Position numbers and translations under genes: made by a program. A DNA stretch of 8,836 nucleotides from assembly GCA_964456445.1 (NCBI GenBank), contig CAYWBI010000158.1, forward strand, positions 1 through 8,836. The letters are read 5' to 3'. The DNA is from CAYWBI01 sp964456445. GTDB taxonomy: Bacteria; Calditrichota; Calditrichia; Calditrichales; J004. Numbering within the stretch: position 1 is the stretch's first letter; each line of letters opens with the position of its first letter. The notes under the pieces are model-generated. The model was given only the letters and a program-made list of their open reading frames with translations. It searched no databases and was not told the origin of the DNA. Positions 1-7,195 of the stretch are shown here, piece after piece.

Positions 1-351
1 GCCCTTGGTTCTTAATGGGTTCTCAGCCAGTAAATATCTTCGGTGCCACATGGAATAGATGATAATTTTGACTTTTCATTTTTTCATATAACTTTTAACA
101 CTAACCGGACTAGCCGAAACCAAAAAGGGGATTCTTGTTTTCTTTCAGGAAAAACACGAAATTCATGACAAAGGCAATAAAGCCTTCGCTTCCATATATG
201 GTCTTGTTTGTCTCTTATCTTAAAGATATTTTCAAGGTCTTTGTCTCCCGAGAAAAAATATTGATCTAAAATCTTTATTGTTCACGTTATAACTTATTTC
301 ATGTAAAACTAAGCCGAACAATATTCCTGAAGAAATCTCAATTATTGCTTA
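1..351. other. AT-rich intergenic leader, no convincing gene
   Basis: This stretch is visibly richer in A and T than the coding region that follows and has stops in all three forward frames within the first 62 bases. The forward frames open at the left edge end at 13-15, 56-58 and 60-62, so at most the last ~19 codons of an upstream gene could be present; none of the short peptides is recognisable. On the minus strand an ATG at 49-51 opens a frame that runs off the left edge (17 codons, beginning MWHRRYLLAENP), but no Shine-Dalgarno precedes it. A small hairpin at 171-186 (AAGGC, loop AATAAA, GCCTT) lacks a T-tract and is not a clear terminator. The rest is best read as the upstream region and possibly long 5' UTR of the large secreted-protein gene. 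Confidence 0.6.
288..293 (+). promoter_or_regulatory. Weak candidate -10 hexamer (TATAAC)
   Basis: TATAAC matches the sigma-70 -10 consensus at five of six bases and lies about 80 bases before the preferred start codon. The nearest -35-like hexamer, TTGATC at 261-266, is 21 bases upstream, longer than the usual 16-18, so the pair is poor. TTGTCT at 241-246 with TCTAAA at 265-270 (spacer 18) is an equally weak alternative. If this -10 is used, the transcript starts near 300 and would exclude the left arm of the inverted repeat at 245-253. Confidence 0.2.
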
Positions 352-364
352 ATGAAATTGTCTC

Positions 365-369
365 GGGAG
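365..369 (+). promoter_or_regulatory. Shine-Dalgarno GGGAG deciding the start at 376
   Basis: GGGAG lies six bases before the ATG at 376-378, an ideal spacing. The in-frame ATG at 352 has only a weak purine stretch (GAAGAAA, around 329-335) about 17 bases upstream, which is too far. The site therefore favours 376 as the true start, which also puts the basic end of the signal peptide at the N-terminus. Confidence 0.7.
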
Positions 370-375
370 TATCCG

Positions 376-435
376 ATGTTAAAACGAACAAAACATTTTT
401 TGCTTATATTTTTATGTGCGCAATTTGCCTTTGCA
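376..435 (+). other. Signal peptide
   Basis: Twenty residues with a basic n-region (Lys3, Arg4, Lys6), a hydrophobic core (FLLIFL) and a small-residue cleavage site Ala18-Phe19-Ala20 before Gly21. Cys14 is preceded by Ile-Phe-Leu, which does not fit a lipobox (Gly, Ala or Ser is expected just before the Cys), so signal peptidase I processing is expected. Confidence 0.85.
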
Positions 436-3400
436 GGACAATGGCACCAAACATATAACAATCCTACTAACGGTGCCATACATGATATTGCCGGTCTCAA
501 TGGTGGTGGCGAACTCTACGCCGCCGGTGACAATGGGCAAGTCCTTCGTTCGTATGATCAGGGACACTACTGGAACCAGGAGAATTTAAATACGCCACGT
601 AACTTCTATTCTGTTACGGCATTTTATTTCGGTACCGACAAGATAATAATTGCCGCCGGTGAGCATGGCGTCATTGCGCGGAATATGAATGATTCCCCGG
701 TCTGGAGCTATGATTCTATACAAACGACGGTAAACCTGCGGGTTGTTTTTTATGATTTAAATACAAACCTGGTTTGGGCTGCAGGCGATAGCGGCGTCGT
801 TTTGAGCAGCGCCGACGGTGGGCTGAGCTGGGCGCCACAAAAAAACGGGAACCCCGGGTTATTTGCCAGAAATATTGCACGCGGCAACAACAATGCCTAT
901 ATGGTTGGGGTTAAAAATGATTCGTCTTTTGTCGTAGGTTTAAATGCCGGTTCCTTTACTATTGCTCCGGGTGACACCTTTCCCGGTATAAAACTTAATG
1001 ATATATCTATTGACGGGATAAACGATGATATGTACCTGGCAGGCAACTCCGTGGCCACCCAAAACGCCAATATCTTTCAACGTACATACAATGCAGGATA
1101 TGGCCCCCCAATATTGGTTTTCGATGCCCCGACCGGAAAGGTCACGGCCGTTGGCCAATTTACTAAGGGACAATCCTTGCAATCCGCTACGGCCACGGCG
1201 GGTGTTTCACAAATCCTGTGGTTTGCGGATGATAAGGGCATAATTCGTGAAACAACCGATAAAGCGGTTAGCTGGCACGATGCCTATACGGATGCACAGA
1301 ACCAGTCCTTCAACACATTGTTTATAAACCCCGGTGGGCAGGGCCCGGGGCAGGCATTGGCCGTTGCTGCCGGTATGAATATGAATACGGTGATTGAAAA
1401 CTTTGAACTGATAAATATCTTTCCCAACCAAAATGATATTATTGATCAGCCCATGCAAAAGGTAGAACTCTATTTCTCTGCCATACCGGATCTGGCAACA
1501 ATCCAGGATAGTATCATAATCCACAGCAATCTTTCCGGCTCGGTACCTTATATTGCCGAATATGATCCCTTTGACTCGCTGCGTGTTTATCTGAATTTAA
1601 CCCGGGTAATCCCAAACCAAAGCGTTCCGGGTGAAAAATGGCAAATTAACATTCCACCGTCAATACGTGAATTGCACCCTAATATTTTTCAAACATTATG
1701 GGCACACACCATCAATGCCACATTTGTCCCTTACAATGCCGCCGATATGGATTATCAACTATCGCCGGATCAATTGCCACCGAGCAAAATGACAACAAAT
1801 TATGTCAGTGGTTTTTTCGATTCTGACGGCGCCCCAGACCTTGCAGTTTTTATAAGCGATTCACTTGTCCTCTATCGTACGGACAGTAAAGGGGCGCTTC
1901 TTAACCGCACGGCAATTTACCTTGGTTTCAGCATTGTTCCCAATGTCAGCAATACACAATTATTGAAAACAGATCTGAATGATGACGGTATGCCGGATTT
2001 GCTTGTATTTGATAATGCCCATATCTATACGGCCATCAATCAATCCGGTACTTCGTTTATATTTAGCCCCGGGCCGTCTATGAACGTGAATAATCTAAAA
2101 CAAGTTGCCCTGTTCGATGCGGACAACAATCACCGCCCCGATATGCTGGTGTTAAACGACTCGTTGTATTACCGAGCGGATATTTCCGGGGCAGGTCTGG
2201 GCGTCCCCCCTGTTTACATTGATTTTGGGAATACTGTTAAGAATACGTTACATGTAGCTGATATTAATAATGATGGACGTGAAGATATTTTTGGTATTCT
2301 TAACGATGGAAATTTCTATTTTCAGGCTTATCAGGGTTTTGGGGGTTTTAGCCCAATGTACAGTACAACCGGCGCCAATTTTTACACCAGTGCAAGGGCC
2401 ATTCAAAGTTACTCCAACGGTGATCATCGCATGCAGGTTTTGGTTGTTGCCAGTAGTGAAATTACTATGTTTGAGGTAGATCAGACAGACCAATCGCGTA
2501 TGGTCACAACACCCAACTCGCCAATCATGCAAGCCACACCGGATATCATCACGGATATCCAGGTACAGGATTTTGGCTCGGATCCCGGTAATATTTCGCA
2601 GCCGGGCCAGTTGGATTTTATCCTGCATGTCCAAACAGGCGCTTTTAAATTTTTTGAGAACAGCTCTCAAAACAATAATGGCTATACTTATACTGAACGG
2701 CCAGGCAAGGAAGTTATGGGGCAGCCGACGGAAACCAATATGTTGGTTTGGGATTCTGATGAAAATGGCTATCTCGATATTTTACAGTATGACCCAAACA
2801 AAGGTTCCTTTAGCAATCTTTTAAATCAGGCCTGGGGGCCACAGATTACAAATCTAGCGACCGAACCCGGTGGTGTACGCATTAATTGGACGGGTTTTGA
2901 CCCGGTTCACGGCAGCTTTGATTTTTACCGTGTTTGGCGTGATTCCACCGGGCCCGAGATGTCTGCTGCGCAACAAATTGCGTTTTTAACAAATATTGGC
3001 GACTCCACCTTTTTGGATACACATACACAGCAGTTTATGAATTACTGGTACAGGGTTGAAACCGGATATAATGGAAACCAGGTAAGTAATCCATCACAAT
3101 CCAAGGAAATCCAGTTAATAAAATTTGTAAGCGGCGCTTTAAGTGGTGTGCTGGCCGATACAATTAACGGGCAATATGTACCGGATTCGGCCCTGGTCCT
3201 TAGTGGGCAATCCCTGAATATCATGCCCGGTGTGCGTATGGCTTTTGGAAACAAGGCCTATTTGGATATTTTTGGTCGGTTAAATGTCCAGGGTTCCGAA
3301 CAGCAAATGGTCGAATTTACCAATGAGCATCATGATACGGTAAACACAGTTTGGGATGGGATCAATATTTACCCCGCGGCCGATACGGTTCGTTTTAACT

Positions 3401-6400
3401 GGTTCTCAATAGACGGAGCGGATACTGCACTTCGCTGTGATGGACGTCCTTTGTGGATGAAATTGGGTGGAATCGGTCATAATAATCTGGGCGCCGCCAT
3501 CAGGGGCGATACATTGCAATTGGAAAATGTAGCCTTTGATTCCAATATGGTAGCTGTAGAACTGGGCAGCGGAACCCGTGCTCTTTTAAAAAACATTTTG
3601 GTGATTGATAATGACAATGGTTTACGGATTGACAATCTTGCCCGGGCCCATATACGTAATTCGGTTCTGTGGTTTAACGGAAGCTATGATTTAGAGATGA
3701 ATGCCGGTTCAACGGTTAACGCCTCCTATTCCAGCATTGGTTTAGCCAGCTCGGGCCTCACCGGGAAGGAAATTAATCAAAATCGTCCGCCTATTTTTGT
3801 TCCTCAGGCAGATTTTTATCGTCCCGATCCATTATCCCCAACCATTGATGCCGGCGATCCGGCGGATGATTTCAGTTTTGAACCTGCGCCCAATGGTGGT
3901 CGGATAAACCAGGGCTTGTATGGTGGAACTTTTCTGGCATCTACTTCCGATCGTCCACATCTTGTGGTAACCCCATCGCCGATTAATTATAATGGTACTT
4001 TGGTTGGTTCAGTGGACACGATCCAGGTTTCTTTTCAAAATGATGGGGCGGTTTCCCTGGATATTTCATCGATCTTTATTGCGCAACACAACGATGTTTT
4101 TAGCTTTTTGCAACAGCTGCCCGCAAGTATTGCACCTGCAGGCAATGCGGTCCTCGATTTGGTTTTTGCACCAAATCAGGCGCTTAGTTATGATGATACT
4201 TTATTTGTGGACAGCAACGACCCGGCCAATCCACATTTTGGCGTGAAAATAAATGCCGTTGCCTCAAATCAAAATCAACCGCCGCTATGGAATGGATTGT
4301 CGGCCCTGGCTTTTACAGAAGACCAGGCGGAAGTCAAAATTAATCTGCTTCCTTTTGTGGTTGATGATTCTACACCTCTGGAAAATTTGATATTTGGGCT
4401 GGTAAGCAACAGTGATACCACAAATATCCATGGCCGTGTGCAGGATAGTTTGTTTGTCGTGGATCTAACCCCTGACTATTTTACAAAAACACCACAACAA
4501 ATTATACTAAGCGCGGAAGATGCGGATGGGCTTGTGAGCAACGACACCATTGAAGTAAGCGTCGCCGGAATTCAGGATGCGCCCCGTTTTGTTGCCATGC
4601 CCGATACCGTCATCTACACCAATGTGGTATTTGATGCCCGCTGGTTTGTGTATGATGTAGATGGCGATACCGTGCATATATCGGACAATACCACACTTTT
4701 TACCATCAATCCCGATTCTGGTTTTATAAAATTTACTCCTCTTATTGCCGATACCGGCTCTTACACAGTTATCCTTTCGGCGGATGATGGCCAAAAAAGT
4801 GTATCAGATACTTTTGCCATACAAATTAAATTAAATACCATTGCGCCGGTCCTGGATCTAAGTCTTGCGCCTCAAGACCAGGCCATAGATATTACTTTTG
4901 ATATGCCTGCGAATGATTTTTATACAGGGACTATAGTCCGTTATTCCGCTACTGACACGGTATTTTCACCGAATGACGGAATACTTGCTGTTGATAGCAT
5001 TTTTAGCGTGGGGAGTTCTGTGCACCTGCGGATTAACTCATTGGAAATAAACAGGCAATATTTTGTATCGGTCTTTAATTTTTTTCAATCCGCGGGTACT
5101 ATTTATTCCCAGGCCAGCCGGGCGGCATCGGTTACCCTGGCGCCAATTGCACAGGTTGACACAAGCGGAACAAAGACCGATTTGCCGGTTAATAAAACCC
5201 TTACAAAGAGTATTCTGCTTAAGAATATGGGAGGGGGGACGTTGATCGCCCGTTTTACTTATCACCCGGATTCGTTGACAAATGTTTGGTTTAATATGGA
5301 TACGAGTCAGAAAACGGTCGGCCCGGGTGATTCGATAAAAGTCGGCTACTCTTTGCACCCAAACAAAAAATTACCGCGCGGCGCCAAGGTTGTTTTTATT
5401 GATTTTAGTAGCAACGAACCTGGCAATGATCGGGGTATAGGCTTTCCAATTGTTTTACAGCCCATCTTTGATGATTTCGCCCCGCATGTGCTCATTACGG
5501 CCCGTTCCGATTCGTTGTTAAGGGAAAGCGCCTTTAACCTGCATTATTATCTTGATGATACAACAGGCTATCCAATAGGTGAACCGGATAGTGGCCTTTT
5601 TGCACATTATCGTTTGTTCCGGCTCAATCCCACCACTTTAATCGAAGAAAAGGACAGCGTACAATCCGACATCCTGCAATTTTATCCTCTGGAAGACGGC
5701 GCTTATGTGCTGCGCATTTTTGGCTATGATGTGGATGGCAATGGCCAGGGCGGCCAGCTTATCAAAAATATTGGGTTTTTTGTGGACAATAACCATCGCC
5801 GTGTTTTACGTAATCATTGGTATATGATCAATGTGCCACGTCCGGTAGCTACACATTGGACAGCCTTTATCCCGGATTCAACTGCACAAATTTATCGTTG
5901 GAAGCAGGACGAAGAACGCTACGTTCCCTTACGGTCTTTTCCAGACTTGGTCTTTCCTAAGGGGATGGCGGTCTGGGCGATATCCAATAATTCATTTGAT
6001 GTTGATATTTCATCGATAGCCCAGGCTTCATTGCGAGATACGCTTTCGGTAGCCATTGATGTGGGTTGGAACCAAATTGGCGCCCCGCTGGGTTATACAA
6101 CCTGGTGGCGCGATATGCAGTTTGTTCCTGGAGAGAGTGCAACAGTTTTGCCGCTGCCACAGGCCTTGCAGCAGGATTTGATAGGGCCTGCCGTTTATCA
6201 TTATGTGGATGTTAAGGATAAGCAAGGCTACCTATGGGCCGATATCGATACGGCGCGGGCCGAATCATGGAAAGGATATTGGTTCTATTCCAAAACAGCG
6301 GGTCATTTGATTTTTAGTACAAAAGCGTCCGACCTCCTTCCGCAGCACCCGGTTGTAAACCAAACGACCGACGGGGTTTTATCTAAGTCTTCATCGATAT

Positions 6401-7122
6401 CGGAACTGCGTTTTTCGATTGCATTGTATAGTAAAGGCCAGAGTGATGTTCAAAATGAATTTGGTTTGGGCATGGCGTCACCGCGGACACAAATCCTGGA
6501 GCCCCCGGCCATTGGCACACAAAGCACCCTTTATTTTTCAGACGCAAGCAAACATCTTGCACGTGATATGCAACCGCTGTTAGAATCATACGATGATGTC
6601 CGGACATGGCAGGCCGTGGTTGAAGCGGGAGATGTTTCCGAAGAGCATATACTGCGCTGGGATGCGGATATGGGCAGCAGGCAGGGTGTCTATCTTTATC
6701 TTGTTGACAACCACAGGGAACAAATCGTAGATATGCAAAAAACGGCTTCTTACGAATTTAGGCCCAAAGCTCTATATTCACGTTTTAAAATTTATGCCAC
6801 ACGTAATGCGGATTTTAAACCCGTGATCGTACCGGTCAGCTTTACGCTTAAACAAAATTATCCCAATCCATTTAATCCGTTGACCCACATCCGGTTTGGA
6901 ATTCCCCAAAGCGCATCCGGGCAACGGGTTCAGTTGCAAATTTATAACACGCTTGGCCAGCAGGTGGCCGAATTGATAAATAAACCGCTGCAGGCCGGTT
7001 ATCATGAGTTGATCTGGAAAGCCGTTAACCTGTTTGGAAAACCGGTTGCCAGCGGGCTTTATTTTTATAAGTTGAGCAGCGGTGGCAATATTTTGACCCG
7101 GAAAATGCTGCTATTGCGCTAA
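376..7122 (+). CDS. Giant multidomain secreted protein with type IX (Por) C-terminal sorting domain
   Basis: A 2248-residue protein probably exported by Sec and then across the outer membrane by type IX secretion, to be surface-attached or released. The start at 376 is preferred over the in-frame ATG at 352 because of the GGGAG site and the classic signal peptide (MLKRTKH, then FLLIFLCAQFAFA, likely cut after Ala20). Approximate order: Asp-box propeller 21-340; Ig-like (Big_5/SbsA-like) 345-455; VCBS/FG-GAP seven-bladed propeller 476-815; Fn3-like 818-915; right-handed beta-helix 919-1190, ending in the usual PTIDAGDP and YGGT signature; ASH/choice-of-anchor-D-like 1193-1297; two cadherin-like repeats 1301-1485; Fn3-like 1486-1590; Ig-like modules 1590-1807; Trp-rich region 1812-1989; beta-rich pre-terminal domain 2010-2145; sorting domain 2154-2248. 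No catalytic domain is recognisable, so adhesion or binding of polymers is the likeliest role, by inference. The mature chain contains one cysteine, in the beta-helix. The gene seems monocistronic: it ends at a terminator and faces a convergent gene. Confidence 0.9.
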   Translation: MLKRTKHFLLIFLCAQFAFAGQWHQTYNNPTNGAIHDIAGLNGGGELYAAGDNGQVLRSYDQGHYWNQENLNTPRNFYSVTAFYFGTDKIIIAAGEHGVIARNMNDSPVWSYDSIQTTVNLRVVFYDLNTNLVWAAGDSGVVLSSADGGLSWAPQKNGNPGLFARNIARGNNNAYMVGVKNDSSFVVGLNAGSFTIAPGDTFPGIKLNDISIDGINDDMYLAGNSVATQNANIFQRTYNAGYGPPILVFDAPTGKVTAVGQFTKGQSLQSATATAGVSQILWFADDKGIIRETTDKAVSWHDAYTDAQNQSFNTLFINPGGQGPGQALAVAAGMNMNTVIENFELINIFPNQNDIIDQPMQKVELYFSAIPDLATIQDSIIIHSNLSGSVPYIAEYDPFDSLRVYLNLTRVIPNQSVPGEKWQINIPPSIRELHPNIFQTLWAHTINATFVPYNAADMDYQLSPDQLPPSKMTTNYVSGFFDSDGAPDLAVFISDSLVLYRTDSKGALLNRTAIYLGFSIVPNVSNTQLLKTDLNDDGMPDLLVFDNAHIYTAINQSGTSFIFSPGPSMNVNNLKQVALFDADNNHRPDMLVLNDSLYYRADISGAGLGVPPVYIDFGNTVKNTLHVADINNDGREDIFGILNDGNFYFQAYQGFGGFSPMYSTTGANFYTSARAIQSYSNGDHRMQVLVVASSEITMFEVDQTDQSRMVTTPNSPIMQATPDIITDIQVQDFGSDPGNISQPGQLDFILHVQTGAFKFFENSSQNNNGYTYTERPGKEVMGQPTETNMLVWDSDENGYLDILQYDPNKGSFSNLLNQAWGPQITNLATEPGGVRINWTGFDPVHGSFDFYRVWRDSTGPEMSAAQQIAFLTNIGDSTFLDTHTQQFMNYWYRVETGYNGNQVSNPSQSKEIQLIKFVSGALSGVLADTINGQYVPDSALVLSGQSLNIMPGVRMAFGNKAYLDIFGRLNVQGSEQQMVEFTNEHHDTVNTVWDGINIYPAADTVRFNWFSIDGADTALRCDGRPLWMKLGGIGHNNLGAAIRGDTLQLENVAFDSNMVAVELGSGTRALLKNILVIDNDNGLRIDNLARAHIRNSVLWFNGSYDLEMNAGSTVNASYSSIGLASSGLTGKEINQNRPPIFVPQADFYRPDPLSPTIDAGDPADDFSFEPAPNGGRINQGLYGGTFLASTSDRPHLVVTPSPINYNGTLVGSVDTIQVSFQNDGAVSLDISSIFIAQHNDVFSFLQQLPASIAPAGNAVLDLVFAPNQALSYDDTLFVDSNDPANPHFGVKINAVASNQNQPPLWNGLSALAFTEDQAEVKINLLPFVVDDSTPLENLIFGLVSNSDTTNIHGRVQDSLFVVDLTPDYFTKTPQQIILSAEDADGLVSNDTIEVSVAGIQDAPRFVAMPDTVIYTNVVFDARWFVYDVDGDTVHISDNTTLFTINPDSGFIKFTPLIADTGSYTVILSADDGQKSVSDTFAIQIKLNTIAPVLDLSLAPQDQAIDITFDMPANDFYTGTIVRYSATDTVFSPNDGILAVDSIFSVGSSVHLRINSLEINRQYFVSVFNFFQSAGTIYSQASRAASVTLAPIAQVDTSGTKTDLPVNKTLTKSILLKNMGGGTLIARFTYHPDSLTNVWFNMDTSQKTVGPGDSIKVGYSLHPNKKLPRGAKVVFIDFSSNEPGNDRGIGFPIVLQPIFDDFAPHVLITARSDSLLRESAFNLHYYLDDTTGYPIGEPDSGLFAHYRLFRLNPTTLIEEKDSVQSDILQFYPLEDGAYVLRIFGYDVDGNGQGGQLIKNIGFFVDNNHRRVLRNHWYMINVPRPVATHWTAFIPDSTAQIYRWKQDEERYVPLRSFPDLVFPKGMAVWAISNNSFDVDISSIAQASLRDTLSVAIDVGWNQIGAPLGYTTWWRDMQFVPGESATVLPLPQALQQDLIGPAVYHYVDVKDKQGYLWADIDTARAESWKGYWFYSKTAGHLIFSTKASDLLPQHPVVNQTTDGVLSKSSSISELRFSIALYSKGQSDVQNEFGLGMASPRTQILEPPAIGTQSTLYFSDASKHLARDMQPLLESYDDVRTWQAVVEAGDVSEEHILRWDADMGSRQGVYLYLVDNHREQIVDMQKTASYEFRPKALYSRFKIYATRNADFKPVIVPVSFTLKQNYPNPFNPLTHIRFGIPQSASGQRVQLQIYNTLGQQVAELINKPLQAGYHELIWKAVNLFGKPVASGLYFYKLSSGGNILTRKMLLLR
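505..1290 (+). repeat. Asp-box (BNR/Ycf48-like) propeller repeats within the secreted protein
   Basis: Three clear copies of an Ala-Ala-Gly-Asp-x-Gly-x-Val strand followed by an Asp-box: SYDQGHYW (Ser59 to Trp66), a degenerate copy reading AAGEHGVIARN and ending at a Trp near residue 110, and SADGGLSW (Ser145 to Trp152). A weaker copy (ADDKGIIRETTDKAVSW) ends at Trp300. The pattern S-x-D-x-G-x-x-W and the beta-rich spacing match Ycf48/BNR-type propellers, which are common at the N-terminus of type IX cargo. The stretch between residues 152 and 300 has diverged too far to count blades. Confidence 0.7.
1801..2805 (+). repeat. VCBS/FG-GAP seven-bladed propeller within the secreted protein
   Basis: Calcium-binding loops of the D-x-D/N-x-D/N-G-x-x-D type recur in the pattern expected for an integrin-alpha-like propeller. 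They start at residues 482 (DSDGAPD), 533 (DLNDDGMPD), 581 (DADNNHRPD), 629 (DINNDGRED) and 793 (DSDENGYLD). Two decayed versions sit at 678 (SYSNGDHRMQ) and 732 (an expanded loop beginning DFGSDPG). Spacings of 51, 48, 48, 49, 54 and 61 residues give seven blades. Each loop is followed by a short hydrophobic strand (for example LLVF, MLVL, DILQY). Repeats of this family bind calcium for folding rather than catalysis. Confidence 0.75.
3130..3946 (+). other. Right-handed parallel beta-helix domain within the secreted protein
   Basis: Short alternating strands and turns (VQGSEQQMVEFTN, IRGDTLQLENVAFDSN, LLKNILVIDNDNGLRI, AHIRNSVLWFNG) fit the ladder of a right-handed beta-helix. The domain closes with SPTIDAGDP and, after a short loop, GGRINQGLYGGT, an ending seen in many predicted beta-helix proteins of FCB bacteria. 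Some domains of this fold are polysaccharide lyases, but no catalytic residues can be assigned here, and the position between Fn3-like and ASH-like modules suggests a structural or binding role. Confidence 0.65.
6835..7119 (+). other. Type IX secretion C-terminal sorting domain (type A)
   Basis: The last 95 residues carry the hallmark motifs: FTLKQNYPNPFNP with following I-R-F, a YNTLGQQV strand, G-Y-H-E-L-I-W, SGLYFYKL and the terminal RKMLLLR. This is the Por secretion tail (TIGR04183 type), with a FlgD-like Ig fold. In known cases it directs the cargo through the type IX translocon and is removed, often with attachment to lipopolysaccharide. No component of the translocon lies in this window. 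Confidence 0.92.
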
Positions 7123-7155
7123 GTATCAATCGTTGATCTAGTTTGTCATGTATAA

Positions 7156-7181
7156 AAAAAAGCTCCAATTGGGGCTTTTTT
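7156..7181. terminator. Rho-independent terminator between convergent genes
   Basis: An 11-bp stem (7156-7166 with 7171-7181, loop AATT) made of GCTCC/GGGGC flanked by A and T runs sits in the 73-base gap between the two stop codons. Read on the plus strand, the middle pair is a G-U wobble and a run of six T follows, giving a good terminator for the secreted-protein gene. Read on the minus strand the same pair becomes an A-C mismatch, so the stem is weaker, although it is followed by eight T. It probably serves both genes but unequally. Confidence 0.85.
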
Positions 7182-7195
7182 GCACATAGTTTCAA

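Larger units (their letters stand above)
245..369 (+). promoter_or_regulatory. Inverted repeat pairing with the Shine-Dalgarno
   Basis: CTCCCGAGA at 245-253 is the exact reverse complement of TCTCGGGAG at 361-369, and the right arm contains the whole GGGAG ribosome-binding site of the large gene. In a transcript that starts upstream of 245 the two arms could form a 9-bp stem closing a loop of 107 bases and mask the site. Part of the match comes from the near-palindromic nature of the arm itself (CTC-GG-GAG), which makes a chance match more likely. A regulatory role is inference. Confidence 0.25.

Noticed and set aside
171..186. Hairpin AAGGC/GCCTT in the leader as a terminator of an upstream gene
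   Set aside because: The stem is only five base pairs and is followed by TCGCTTCC rather than a T-tract.
109..320. Imperfect direct repeat ACTAGCCGAAAC (109-120) and ACTAAGCCGAACA (308-320) as an operator pair
   Set aside because: The copies differ by an insertion, are about 200 bases apart and lack dyad symmetry, so chance similarity in a short AT-rich leader is likelier.
406..426. Lipoprotein signal at Cys14 of the large protein
   Set aside because: The residues before the Cys are Ile-Phe-Leu, with no small residue at the position just before Cys, and there is a good signal peptidase I site at Ala-Phe-Ala six residues later.
2541..2560. Inverted repeat GGATATC/GATATCC as a regulatory site
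   Set aside because: It lies within the coding sequence and comes from two similar codon runs (Asp-Ile-Ile and Asp-Ile-Gln); nothing around it suggests a promoter.
2248..2670. Minus-strand reading frame of 140 codons opposite the VCBS region
   Set aside because: It lies wholly inside a well-supported gene, has no recognisable domain, and its composition is that of the reverse complement of repeat codons. Other overlapping frames under the two main genes were dropped for the same reason.
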